NCBI GenBank assembly: GCA_018350325.1
Contig: JAEVLN010000029.1
Location: forward strand, 434,001 to 498,000
Source: Globodera rostochiensis
Taxonomy: Eukaryota; Nematoda; Chromadorea; Rhabditida; Heteroderidae
DNA length: 64,000 bases
Direction: 5' to 3'
A model generated the notes under the pieces. It made no database searches and was not told the DNA's origin. It saw only the letters and a program-made list of their open reading frames with translations. Below are positions 43,501 through 56,085 of this stretch, piece by piece. Position numbers and translations under genes: made by a program. The stretch's first letter is position 1; each line of letters begins with the position of its first letter.

Positions 43501-46500
43501 TTAACAAAAATACAATAAAAACAAAAAATGCATCCCTAATCGACATTTTCAAAAAACGCACCCCATAAAAATTGATTCTCTTATTACTTCAATTAGGAAG
43601 ATCTTGCCCATTTTTTGGTATATTGAAAATTTTTTTAGCCATATTTCGTCAATATTTGGTCAATATTTTACAATTTTTCATCCATATTTTATGGACATAT
43701 TTGGATTTTTTATCCATATAATTAGTGGCCCTATTTATTAACAATTCCAGTATTGAAATGCCGCCGGCAACATTTTACGTGCGAAGGTGTGGGAAAAAAA
43801 GGTGTAAATAAAAAATTAAAACAATATAAACAAAGCGTGCAAAAGCATTTTTAAAACCAAAAAATAAAAGTTAAATTTAAACCCTAAAGTTAATAAAAAT
43901 ATTTAAATAAATTATTCCTAAACCAGGCAAGACATAATTTAGTGTGATATAAGAATTTATATAATTAAATATGCCAACATGAAAACATTTATTTAGCATA
44001 AATCAAAGTTGTGAAAAATAAACTTAAATTAAAATAAGCAAATAATGCAAAAAAATTAGTGAAGCAATTATTCTATAATTAAAAAAGAAAGTTAAAACAA
44101 GTTAAAAATGTGCGGTTTACTCCATAATCTTATTGTTAATATTTTTTTAAATAACTAACAAAACATCAAGTTGAAGAAAAATAATTAAATAAAACTGTAT
44201 TTCGAACGACACGAATTACCTCAAGAGAATCTTAGTTTTACATGTATTTGAATAGGCATGCCGTCACAAATGCAAATCATCACATTGATATGTGCGGATG
44301 TCTTCGAAACGAACGTCATATTGACCACTCATGAGACCAATATCTACATTTCTCGCACAATGTTTACGGATACGACACAAAACTTGTAATTTAATTTGTC
44401 TTAACTTTTCAAAACAGGAAAATTTAAATTATGAATACCTAAATATATTTTCTAGTTTCGCCGGTTATGTCAAAGAACAAAAAGGAAACGAGAAATAAAA
44501 AACAAATTGGCAAATTTTTCTTTTAAAAAATAATAACTAAACATAAATCAATGAAATTATAAATTATTATAATCAAGTAAATTTAAGAAATATTTAATAA
44601 AATAATTTAAGTCTATTTATTTATGCACCTTAATGCCACCAACAAACAAATTCGTTATTGCAAAATTCTGTGTCTAAAAAAGGTGTCACCATATAATGTT
44701 CACAAAACAAACATTGCAAGATGTAACACAATAGTCTATAAAATTTATAGTGGATAAAAATAATTGTTAAACTAAAGTCAACTAAATTATATATTTTTTC
44801 CTTAGCAGTAAAAAATAATAAGTGAGAATATATGTATATAAATAATTTATAAAAAGATTCAGTAAGTTTTGTATTAACGGTTCATGAAAAATTAATTGTA
44901 AGAAATAAAAATAAATAAAATGTAAAAAAAAAATTTAGTTAAACGCCAAAAATTAACCGTCATCAAATCACCAATCACAGAAGCTTTTTACCAAATTCTC
45001 TTTGACGAGCTTTTACTACCAACATTATTTATAAACAAAAAATAAAAAACTGAAAAATTATAAATTTTATATCTACTCGACACAAGCTTTTTAAAGACCA
45101 TATGGGATCTTTTTTAGATTTGAAAAAATTATTTAGTTGGGCATAATGCATAATTCTCATAAACATAATTAGAAACTGTCGAAGTACTAATAAAAAAATC
45201 AACTCGAAAGCACAATTGGAAAGTAAATAATTTAAGCTAGTCAAAATAAATACTTTGGCAGCAGGCTGGGGCGCCAGCCGAAAATTGTGCATGATGCAGC
45301 AGAAATTGAGAGGAATACCCCCGAAAGCATTTGCAAAAATAAAAAATTTTGTAATACTTATCATGGGACCATTGATAAACTTTAATAAAAAACAAAAAGA
45401 TTACATTTTACAACTAAATATATACAAACGAAATCAAAAATTAGTGTCAGACGAGATTTAATTATAACCTAATTGCTTATATAATTCAACAACTACACAA
45501 CAAAAAGGTATTCGTCAAAGTTTTGAAGACTTTTACTTTAATAAAACTAAACTAGTAAAAAGATCAGAAAGAGTCATAATAAATTAAGTAACTGAATATT
45601 GATGACCTAATAAATGGTAATAAATACAATGCTAATTGCCAAATTATTATTGACTATTTTTTAACCCTTTATTAACAAGTCCCGGCCACTGCCGTCCTAA
45701 TTCAAAAAAAAAATTTGGGAGCGCCGAATCAAATCTAGTATCCGTTTTGACAAACCCGAGACGGGAGTGGCCGGGACAGGAGTAGCGGGACAGGCGGGAG
45801 TAACTGGCACACGATCTGGCAGTTTGCCAACTAATCATTTTTTTAAAATAAATTTAATTTTATTGAATTTGACCCTGCCAGTAATCTCGACAATAATATA
45901 TTTGTAAATATTATATTATTAAATGTAATAGATTCGAATTGCGATAGATTATGGAACTTTAACCGACAAGAAAGGGTCAAAAGACTACAACCTTAGTGCT
46001 ATAATTATTAAAATTATAGAATGAGTGCTATAAAGTTAAAAATAAAATACGATAATTAAAAAAAAACTTAAATGCCTTAATTACAAAGAAATTTTTTTAA
46101 AACTTCCGGAGACCTCCATGCAGTTCCCACATATGGACGCCATAAAAAACAAAGAACAAGTAGGAATAATTTACTGATTGTTGAAAAAAATATGAAGTAA
46201 TTAATAACAGACAATAACAGAAGTTTTATCACTCGACAACGTTTTCCTTTATGTATTAAAAAATAAAATAATAAATAGCGAGAAAAAATGCAAAGCAAAA
46301 AAAACTTTGAATGGGTGTCACAAAATCCGCGCTCTATAAATTAGCAAATATTTAACGGCAGCACGAATTTAAAAAAATGAATGCTACATTATAACAAAAA
46401 AAAAGCTACAAAATGTTATACTGATATATCTCAAAAACAAATTATTTTGAATTTAAAAAATTGCATATACAATTTGAGTTAAATTTTATAGTCTTTAGAT

Positions 46501-46667
46501 GAATGGTGAAGATTTTAAACATTATAAGATTACAGATTACAAAAATAAAAGAATAAACAATAAGAGAAAGTATGGTCATATATAAAAGCGAGCATCGAAT
46601 AAGGTTTCATTTTTGAACATGAAATTAAAAAAGGTACAATAAAGTAACATAAAGCCTTGTGCATGAC
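40582..46667. repeat. 6.1-kb repeat unit, copy B (complete)
   Basis: The reference copy, with no large insertion. It starts TTAAAGTCTAGGAACTTTGC, which recurs at 46668 exactly 6,086 bp later. It contains the fold-back element (41122-41615), the extra 245-bp segment (42084-42335), conserved small frames (41939, and 42470-42603 reading IIIPVKYELNDIKKGNTKIV) and the empty Maverick site (43694). No transposase, long terminal repeats or tandem-array structure was seen, so the way the unit spread is unclear; local tandem duplication is simplest. Confidence 0.92.
41122..41615. mobile_element. MULE-related fold-back element, copy B
   Basis: The same ends and GC-rich insert as 25591-26086, with a few base differences (for example GGATGGGCCCAACC against GGATGTGGGCCCAACC). 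Confidence 0.75.
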
Positions 46668-48977
46668 TTAAAGTCTAGGAACTTTGCACTGCAAGATAGG
46701 ACATGCACCAAATAGTTTTAATCGATTTCGGCATTTCGGACTGGGTTTAAAATGAAATAAAATTTCAAAATAATCCAATTTGTAACAAAAAATCACCCTT
46801 AAACCAAAATTTAAATCTCACAAAAATGTGTTGTTAAAACTTACAATTAAATATTTTTCAAAGCATCTACAACTAAATGTTAATTCTATACAGTGAATCA
46901 AAACGTTCATAAAATAAGCAAGGTCTTATAATACATAATGCTGTTTAAATTTATATAAATTGCAAAAACCAATAATAATAGTCTATTCCAAAGTTTATTA
47001 AAAACTTTTTTAAATAATAAAAGTTTATATTTTAAAATAAAATTCTATGACTGATAACAAATAAGAAACAAAATTATTACGAATAAAAAAAAGTGAAGTA
47101 ATTGTCAAAAAAAGAGTTAAAATATTTGTTATGCTGCGTTCTGACTGGCAATGGAGTGTCGTATTGGTGGCAACCAGAAATTTGTAAAGTAAGTGTAGAA
47201 ATTTACGTGCTAGGTCGTTTCTTAAATTCCGCCAGGGTCCAAAACCTTTTGGAGGGGTCGGGTCTTTTGACCATACCGCCCACAAAACCCATACCTATTG
47301 GATGGGCCCAACCTTTTGATCATGCCGCCACTAAACCCAAAACCCATCGTGCTTTTATCATGCCGCCAAACCAAAACCTATTGGTGGGGTCAGAGTCTTT
47401 GAACTTACCGCCACCCGACCAAAATTTTTAAACTTTGATTTATTGCTTAGTTTAGTTTTACAAATAGTTTCTACTCATTTGGAGCTTTCTAAACTGATTT
47501 TGTGCGGTGTGAATAAAGTTATGATGTCTAATTTTCGTAAAATATATGTGGCGGATTTAAGAAACACCCTGGCGGAATTTAAGAAACGACCTAGCACCTA
47601 TAATTTATAAATCATCCGTTAAATCAACATCAAATAATAAACAAAAACCTTAAAGATTAAAAAAATGAAACAAAAAAATTCAACGACAACTAATATAAAT
47701 AAAAAATAATAACTGTGCACTTCAATTATTTAAAAATTTTCCATCCAATTACAAAATTTGTAAAGAACCAGTAAAAATAGGGTATTAAATGACTTGTTAT
47801 AAAAAAACTTTAAACTAATAAACAAGACATTGTTGTAAACAAAATATTAATGTTCAATTTAAAATTAATAATTATTTTTTTACATATTTCAATATAATCA
47901 AAGTTCGGTATTTTAGTATAATGTTTAATTTTCACGCATCGAAAGGATTCATCAGCACCGACATGCATTGCTTTACCTTTGCGATATGCCTCATTGTACT
48001 ATTGTTAACAATTGCCGATTTTTAAAAAACAAAAATTATAATGCTTGATAGAAGTTATTGTAATTGACAGTGTTTTATAAAGCAAAGCGAGGCCTCACTT
48101 CGACAAAATATCAAAGGGATCTTAGCGATCGCACTGGACAAAAAAGCATAACTTAAAAATATTATTAAACATAAAAAATTCAGCCTCCATATAAAAAAAA
48201 CTTAATAAAACTAGCATAAAGGCCAATAAAATAATAATTCCAGTCAAATATGAATTAAATGATATCAAGAAGGGAAACACAAAAATAGTTGAATTTCATT
48301 TCAACCCGCTAACATTAAAACACAGTTGCACATGAAGCGGTTCATCTGTACCGCTAACACGTCAGGGCAAAAATAATAAAATTAATAAAGGACGAATAAA
48401 AAACTCTTAAAAATGACAGACGATAAATTTTTTTAAAAAACATAAGCGAAATTAAAGAAATAGTTTGAGTATAGCAAAATACCCTTGCTTATTTTAAGAA
48501 TTTTGTTAAATTTCCAAGGTTAAAACTAATTTATGAATGTAAAAATTAATAACAATTATTGTAGCTGCAATAATCCACAGGATTGTGCAAAATATTTCCG
48601 GGTTAACCAAATGATTTTGTTAAAAATAAAAATAAAAACCAATAAACATAATTGTAGGCATGATTGTCACCAACAGTAAAATTTTTTATAATAACTGCTT
48701 CCTAAAGAAAAAAGCCGAGCAATGATAAAAAAGATTAATGCTTATTAATATAGTTAAACACATTTAAATTCGAGACCCTCAATAGGAATGCTAAATTAAA
48801 TAACAAATAAGGTGAGAAAAACATGGAGAAATTTAAAATAATATAAATACAGTAAGCTTAAACAATAGTGGAGTTGGTCACCACCCCTTCCACCTTTTGA
48901 AAACCCTTTTTTGCATTTTTTTTAAAAGTCAGGAAAAGGATGTTACTAGGGGTCTTCGGGGGCTTGAATCCGCATTT
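46668..48977. repeat. 6.1-kb repeat unit, copy C (partial)
   Basis: Follows copy B directly head to tail. It lacks the 245-bp segment, like copy A. It stops at CTTGAATCCGCATT, after which copies A and B continue with CGGGATCGCG. A diverged second version of the last ~90 bp (AAAGTCGGGAAAAGGATG, then GGGGTCTTCGGGG) follows at 48985-49060. Confidence 0.9.
47207..47597. mobile_element. MULE-related fold-back element, copy C, internally deleted
   Basis: As copies A and B, but about 100 bases of the left part are lost: GCCAGGGT is joined directly to CCAAAACCTTTTGG. Confidence 0.75.
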
Positions 48978-49224
48978 CACTTAAAACCCTTGTTTGAATA
49001 TTTTTAAAGTCGGGAAAAGGATGTTTTTAGGGGTCTTCGGGGCGTAGAATCCGAATCTGACCTCCTTTTTGCCTAATTCTAAACGCAGCCAACGGCCCGA
49101 TGGGTGAACGATGCTTTCTTGCTTTAAGTCCTTTTATCTAGATCAGGGATGCCGCGAGTTTAAAAAAATGTCGGGTCGGGTTTCGGGTCTTCGGGTTGAA
49201 AAATTTTTTTCTTTGAAAAATTAG
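48978..49224. other. junction region downstream of the repeat units
   Basis: Contains the diverged unit end, a GC-richer island at 49080-49105 and a GTCGGGTCGGGTTTCGGGTC repeat-like stretch (49170-49195) after CAGGGATG at 49145. The latter looks like one hAT-type end, but no partner end was found. Confidence 0.4.
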
Positions 49225-49836
49225 TCAAAATTCAAAATTATGTGTAAAATCATAAATAATGGAGCAAAACAACTTTTTAGCCAAGTTTATGCTGTTAGGG
49301 TTCTTCAAATCTGTGAATCCTCCCCCACTCTCAAGAACGGCCAATAAATCATCGAGATCCGTGCTGGGTCGTTTCTTAAATGCCGCCACTATGGCGTTTC
49401 TTAAATCCGCCATATATATTTTATAAAGTAGTATAACTTTATTCATACCGCACTAAATCAAGTTAAACCTTATATTAATGGAAAGCTCCAAATGAGTAGA
49501 AAAAGCATTACAGCAAAGTTGAAGCGATTGGATAAGTATTAAAAAAAGTTATAATGTAAACTTGGCAAATATTGAACTTTTTTGTGGTTTTGATCATAAC
49601 TTTTTTAAACTTTGATTTACTGCTTAGTTTAGTTTTACAAATAGTTTATACTCATTTAGTGCTTTCCATTGGTATAAGGCTTAACTGATTTAGTGCGGTA
49701 TCAATAAAGTTATGATGTCTAAAACTACTTTATAAAATATCTGTGGCGGATTTAAGAAACGCCCATGGTGGCGGAATTTAAGAAACGACCTAGCACCATC
49801 GAGATCTATCTGAGCTTCATCGGGCGGCAGCGTATC
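49225..49836 (-). pseudogene. exon split by a fold-back MULE MITE
   Basis: On the minus strand an open frame runs LPPDEAQIDLDD up to the element. Ignoring 49360-49796 and one 10-bp duplication (GATCTCGATG on this strand, encoding D-L-D), it would continue DLLAVLESGGGFTDLKNPNS to a stop near 49225. Upstream, after one frame change, RTQTGLKQGSHLLSRLRYA is open up to 49836-49900, ending near CTCTCCAG, a splice-like site. It is acidic and protein-like but of unknown family. The continuity across the insertion is the main evidence that it was a coding exon. Confidence 0.4.
49360..49796. mobile_element. MULE-like fold-back MITE, 10-bp TSD CATCGAGATC
   Basis: Flanked by CATCGAGATC at 49350-49359 and 49797-49806. 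The ends GTGCTGGGTCGTTTCTTAAA and complement continue as an inverted repeat for roughly 190 bp per side, so almost the whole 437 bp folds back. The subterminal motif TTTCTTAAATCCGCC occurs twice per end. It is the uncomplicated relative of the elements at 25591, 41122 and 47207. Confidence 0.88.
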
Positions 49837-51899
49837 TCAGTCTGGAGAGCAGATGCGACCCCTGTTTTAGACCGGTCTGCGTTCTCTCAGCCTCAAAAAA
49901 ATAAATTCTGTTTCTTCAACAAATAATCCAATAATCATTAATAAAATTTAAAAATTCAAATAAAATGAAAAAAGAGCATAATTGAAGAATTAAATTAACG
50001 CTCATAATAAAATGAGTTAAAAAAGGCCTTAAATGGCTATATTTAAAAAAAAATGTTGCGTCGAAATAAATATTTTTTGCTTTAATTTAGTTTATTGAAA
50101 ATATAACGGCGTATGGTCGCATTCATGGGTGACATCCGATCAACAAAAATGATTGTCCAGCTGTCAGCACGCTAAAATACCCAGCAGAGGAGTTCCAGCA
50201 ATACGGCCCATCGCATACACATTAAATTTAATGTTTTTAATTTAAATACCCCCAAAAATTCGTTTCTTTAAAATTGTGGCTTCATTGAAACAAAGCCATT
50301 TTATTAATTTAGGTAAATGACCCATTCCGTGGGTTTGTGGACCCCTATGCGGAACATAGGTGTAACATGAATTATTTATCTGAGGATTAGTTATCTTGCA
50401 CTTGAAACAAAAAAATTACAAATATTTTCCAACACTTAATTAATTCTTTCAAAAAATTATTGACTGAGATGATTATCAAAAATTTATTAAAAAGTACTAA
50501 ATTACTTGTGTCCTCTCAGGGCAAAGAAAAAAATTTAATTTTCAACCCAAAACAGAAATAATTATTAAAAAACATCGAAAAATTAACAAAAAAAAAAATT
50601 AAAAATAATTATTTAGAAAAAATAATGTAAGACTCTGTTAATGTTATAAGAAATTAAGTTGCATAAAAAACTAGTTAAAGCATAATTATACTCATAAAGA
50701 AGCTTGTTTAAAGCCAAATTCGGTTTAGATTTTTACGTGTAAAAATAATACATCACTTGATCGCAAAAAAAAAATTATTTTCGTTTTAACCTAATAAATT
50801 TATCTTGCTACTAAGTATGTGAAAAAATATTTAAAAACCAAAGATATCTAAAATTTAAAAATGTTTGAGTAAGATACAATGAAGTAATAAAATAATAAAT
50901 GTTTATGCTTTAAAGGGTTTTATGCAACAATATATGAGTAACAACCAAACATTAATTGAAATAAATAGTTTAATTCAAAAAAAATGAAGTAAAAGGATTA
51001 AAGTAAATAACATTTAAATAAGTTCAATTAAAATGTTTTTAATCGATTATCTTTAAATAAAATTAGAACATTGAAAATAAAAAATTAAAATTAAAATATA
51101 AAATGTGTCTGTATTTTTTTGAAACTGGAACGCTTTTCGCCAAACTTTGAGCAACTTGACCATGATAAATAAACAGTATAAATTAAACCAATTTTAGCTT
51201 CCGCATATGAGCAGTAATGAATTATAATTATGCTTAAATTATGTAAATAGATTAAGTAAAATTATTTATAAAATTAAAAAGAAAAACAATTGAAAAAACA
51301 TATCTGAATAATCCAACCGGCACCGTTGGAATCGGATGTAACGGGGAATCTGTTGCGCTTGACCGTCATCATCTCTACGAAGATCCTCCAAAAGGTGTAC
51401 TAGCCGAACTAATTCTAAAGTTAAAATAATTATATTTAATTCAATTAACTAAAACCCAATTATTAAAAAAAATATAAAATATCATCACCTTTGAAAAAAT
51501 ATTATTCTAATATTAGCATTCAAACATTCAAAAACAAGCTATTAATTTATTATTTTTAAATGCGCAAACGCAATTAATGAAAAGTACCCAATTTAAATTT
51601 ATTTTTTTAAGAGAACACCACAAATATTGAAATTGATGAATTATTTAAACTACAAAAAATAAACATTAAAAGAAGTTTATAAACTGAATTTCATCCGTTC
51701 TGAAGCGTGCAGGTTTACCAATATCGAAATTGAAAGTAATAAATCTAAGATTATAAAATATTATTTTTAATTATTGAAGATATAAAGATCTAAATATAGA
51801 ATTTAAGTTACCTAATGCTCGGATGTCTTCTTCGGGTGCATGCCCAAAATTGTTTGTTTATTTTTTAAAATTATGTGTATATTTTTAAAATTCTTTCAG
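49837..51899. other. AT-rich stretch with islands
   Basis: Islands: 50105-50225 (GC-richer, no clear frame) and 51310-51425, open on both strands (plus NPTGTVGIGCNGESVALDRH; minus LVHLLEDLRRDDDGQAQQIP). The remainder is low-complexity A/T, A-rich on the plus strand. No gene can be built from these by eye. Confidence 0.4.
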
Positions 51900-52000
51900 G
51901 CAAAGTTTGTCACCGCATGGAAGATGCCGAAGGGACCACTTTGAAAGGTTGTTCAGTGTTTGAAGGCGTTCACATGATCGCCGGAAAATCGTCTCTCTAG
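51900..52000 (+). CDS. possible terminal exon, unknown
   Basis: Preceded by TTTTTAAAATTCTTTCAG, one of the best nematode-type 3' splice sites in the window. The frame reads KVCHRMEDAEGTTLKGCSVF then EGVHMIAGKSSL and TAG. The candidate upstream exon is the GC-richer 51815-51855. No family recognised. The opposite strand is also open for part of this stretch. Confidence 0.28.
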
Positions 52001-54532
52001 AAATGGAAACACGTCACAGCGTTTGACATTTATTGATAAAATCGAATACAAAGAATTCATTAAAGGTTTCCCAAATAAATCAAACCATAAGTTTACTTCA
52101 ATATAATAGTAAGCATAAATGTATGTATGTTCCATTGAAAATATATACTACCTAGCTATACTAATTAAAAATTTTAAACAGGTTAAAATAGTAAAAGCCA
52201 AAGATTAGGTATTTTTTTCAATCTCAAAAAAACTTCTTACTAAAGAATTAAGAAAATTTTAAGTATAGTTTAGCGCGCAAAAAATCATAAAGGGAAAATA
52301 AAATACATACAACTCAGAACATCGACAATGATCACGCATTTAAGAAATAAATGTGATACGAATGACATACTATCATTTTTTAAGACTAGTTATTGCCTCA
52401 AAACAAATATCTCGTAAAAATGAAATGCAAATTTTTCCTAACAAAAATTGTAAAATAATTTAAATGACCTATTTAAACCAAAAAAAACAAAAACCTCAAT
52501 GAATAGGCTGAAGAGATAAATAGTAGCCGCCAAGAAATTATGAAATAGTTCGCCCATAAATGCATCACAGTGAACAAAAGAATTGCTAGCACTTCCGACA
52601 AAACAACGAGTTGCGCTAAAAGAAAAATTGGAAAAACATTTTAAGGAACAAAAATTTAATAACAATATAACAATTAATTTTAAAAAAACAAAATGCGCCA
52701 AAATTAATGCCGTCGTCGTCCAACACAAAAAAATTGGTGGGGGTAAAATGGTGCGGCGGTTACAGACAAAAACCGTCGGACGACGAAGAAGAAAAAAAAA
52801 TGGTTTATTTCTTTAAGCGACAAAATTTGGAACACAGCAATCTCTCACTTTTCTTTTATAATTTTTTTTGGGTACCTTTATGTTTTTTGGAGAAAATTCC
52901 TTGGCAATTTTGGTTGCAAATCTCGACAACAATCAGGGCGTAAACAGAAAAAATATTAAAATATTCGGGGGGGGGGGGGGGGAGGGGTGCAGGGCTCGCA
53001 ACTCATCTGTGACAAAATATGGAAACCGACTGAAAATGTGCCATTTTTATGATATCGAGAGGTTCTTAGGGTTATATTGTTGCTTTTTATTGCATTTTGT
53101 TAAACATGTTTCTCAAAAAATGCTCAATTTTAGGAGGTGCATTTTCCGTTTTTACTCCCTTTTGTTAAGAAATTTTAAAAAATGCAAACTTTTATTTTTG
53201 CGAATTCTGCTTCATTTTGGGAGAGAGGTCGGGCTTGTTTCAAATGGAACACACAGTTCATTGATTTGGGAAACAAAATAAAAATTCAGATTTTTTTTAC
53301 CATCGGTTCTAACTTCTAGCCAAAAAAGCGATCAAAAGCAATAATATTATTTAAATTAAAAATTGTAACATTAACTATTTAATCACGAAATTTAAGTAAT
53401 TAAGCACACATACTAATTATTATGTTTTAAATGTAAATATAGTGTGAAAACCCTATCTTACAAAAATTCAGAGATAGCATTATATAAAATTGGATCTTTA
53501 TAAAAAAATTAATAAATGAGAAATGTATAAATCTAATCAGATAAATCAATAATTTATAATAACGAATTTCCACGACTGTTGTGTTCAAGAAATGGAAGAT
53601 GAACGTGCATAAATTAAATAATAACTCAAGTTTAAAGTAAAAATCTATCAAATTATAACTACAAAAAAAAAAGAATTCGTCAACTGCCAATAAGGAAATA
53701 ATACGTAACACAACATCTTAAACAAAAAGAGCGATTAATTTTTTAATTATGACTAAAAATAATTCCTATAATGTATTAGATAAATATAAAAAAATACGTT
53801 AAATTCTCAGGAAGCAAGAGGCCTGATCTCAAAAGATGTGCTGCTGAACTGCTAGTTATAAATTAATGAAGAAAAAAAACTGTTCTTAAATAAATATTTT
53901 ATTATAGCGTAAAAAGGTCTAAAAACAAAAAAATGGCTAACATCTTCGACAACAAGGATTGAATGCACTGTCGCGCGTGATATAAATTTGATTAAAATAA
54001 AAGCAAATACCATAAAAACAATTTATGAAATTCAATTATTTTATTAAAGAAAATTTATCGGTTCCAATAAATTTATTTATTCTGTCCACGGTAGGTAGTC
54101 GTGATCGTAGCAATACCACTCACACAAATGATTAAGAATTAGGATTATAGACTTTTTATTTTTTAAAGGTAATATATTTGGATTTTTAATTATCCATTTT
54201 AATTTACATAAATTTTAAGCCTTTTTAAATTAATTCAACTTATATTTCTTAAAATAAACAACTTTGAAAATTAAGGTACTCAGCTAATTTTTTCATGAAG
54301 TAAATTATATTTTTGAAATCAATTCGTGTTTTTTTTGAATTTATAAAGTATATTATTGTCGTTTTTATTATTTTGGTGTGCAAAAGTTACTTTTTAATAA
54401 AAACAATTTTATAAGTAATTTCTAATATTTAGAACTTTTAATGTTGACACTTTCTTCATTTAATAACTGCAATGCTTTTAACCCAATATAAACAAGTATA
54501 GTAATTTTATTTAAATATTTAGATGTTTAAAT
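52001..54532. other. AT-rich stretch; degenerate repeat near 53.1 kb
   Basis: A GC-richer patch at 52550-52800 has overlapping frames on both strands, none recognised. A 16-base G-run lies at 52967-52982. From 53085 to 53225 the text (CAATTTTAGGAGGTGCATTTTC, then GCGAATTCTGCTT) is a degraded relative of the hAT-type MITE interior. Near 54.0 kb the plus strand changes from A-rich to T-rich. Confidence 0.4.
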
Positions 54533-54682
54533 TTATGCTTTTTTAGCTAGTGAGATATTTGGCTTAATGCACAGCTCCTTGAGCTTGGCGGCGTCTTTTT
54601 TATCGTAAAAGTTGCGGTGCACGGGCTGCGAGGTGCTCCACGCAGTCTTGTTCGTTGCAGCAAAAAGCACAGTTTTGCGCGG
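54533..54682 (-). CDS. possible terminal exon, unknown (GC-rich island)
   Basis: A 49-codon minus-strand frame reads PRKTVLFAATNKTAWSTSQP, then VHRNFYDKKDAAKLKEL and CIKPNISLAKKA to TAA. The frame begins directly after CACTAG, which is an in-frame stop if unspliced and a possible acceptor if spliced. The island is over 50% GC in a 20-25% GC setting. Two plus-strand frames are also open through the same island, so the strand is not certain. Confidence 0.3.
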   Translation of the reverse strand, partial: PRKTVLFAATNKTAWSTSQPVHRNFYDKKDAAKLKELCIKPNISLAKKA

Positions 54683-55669
54683 CTAGTGGTCCACAAAAAT
54701 TCAATCCTTTTAATTTGTTTTATTTTTCGTGTTTTTCTATAAAATTTATCTTTTGTTATTTACTGCAAGCATTTAGTTTTATTTCTTATTTTTTGATAAC
54801 AAAGTTGTAATTAATACTTTCTTTTCACCAGATCGTATGATCTAGATTTTAAGATTCAATGATATAATATTTATCAGCATCAAATTAATTTTTTTAAATA
54901 AATTTAATAAGATAAGACAAAAAGTTTTTAGTATAAGTAAATAATATTGGCTTAATTTGTAATATTTTTGAAAAACGAGTAGGTTTAACGAGGAATCTCT
55001 TCAAGAAATATTAAAATAAGCTGATTTGAGCGTTGCTTTCTTCTATCACCAGCTGTGTGCCCTCCTGCTATTTACAATTTCCATTGAGAAATTAGCAAAA
55101 ATTACTTTGACTCTATTTGATTAAATTTGAGTAACTTCATAATATTTGAATAAATACATTATTTTTCTAATATAAATAACAATAGTAGACATGATTCGAT
55201 ACGATATGGTTAATGGAAGTTATGAAACTTGGTCTGCTTCATTTAAGATTTTTTCCTGACTTGTTGCGAATGCGCGTTTTTTTTAGGGTTTTTGATTTGT
55301 TACCAGCTGTTTTATTTTAAAATTTTTTATTTAAACATTCTTTTAATCATTTTCTTATTTAATTAATTCACAATTTTAAATTATTTATGTTTGAAAGGTA
55401 CCATATAAGTACTAAATATTGGCCATCAGGAAGTAAACTTTTACACTCAAAGCTTGTTTTTAAAATTACCATTAAATTTTTTAATATTATATTTAATTTG
55501 GCAAAATTAAAATTGTCTTTTTTCATTGTATTGAAAATAATGTAATGTGGAATAATTTTATATCTTCAATTTAAAAAGTTCTTGTTTATTCATCTCTTCT
55601 ATATTCAAGGAAGCGATTCTTTTTTTAAACATTTTATAAATTAGAATTCATTAGATTATTGTTCTCGCT
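54683..55669. other. T-rich spacer
   Basis: Nothing recognised except a short island at 55045-55080 (open plus frame ALLSSITSCVPSCYLQFPL). Confidence 0.45.
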
Positions 55670-55848
55670 TCAAATAAAGGCATATTGTAATAAATTTTGG
55701 AACAAATATTTCATATATTCCAAGAGGTCGTTTAGCTCTATTTGTCCATCTACGGAAGTAATTTCATTTGTTACATCGTGGAACTTAAGAAAGAGATTCT
55801 CTAAGTTTTTAAACATAATGAGCATTGTTGCATGATTATCTCTTACTG
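55670..55848 (-). CDS. possible exon with EF-hand-like spacing
   Basis: An open minus-strand segment after ATTTATTCAG: DNHATMLIMFKNLENLFLKF followed by HDVTNEITSVDGQIELNDLL and EYMKYLFQN. The DVTNEITSVDGQIELNDLLEYM portion has the acid...DG.I...LL..M spacing of a degenerate EF-hand, but the loop residues are not all right. A 62-codon frame beginning at an in-phase ATG (55858) includes it. Composition is protein-like; no neighbour supports it. Confidence 0.33.
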
Positions 55849-56085
55849 AATAAATCATATTGTTGCGTAAAATTACAAAAATATTTTTTGAAATTTTAAT
55901 TTTTTAAAACAATTTAATTATAATAAAATTTTGCTTAAAAACTGAGCTAAACAAAAATCAGTTTTGATTAAAACTGATCCAGATATGGACAAATCAAGGA
56001 GGAAGAGAAAAGTGTGGAAAGTAAAGAAAGGGGTAGAGATACGAGCGTAAGGAGAGAGAGAGAGAACCTTACTGCTGGTGTAACC

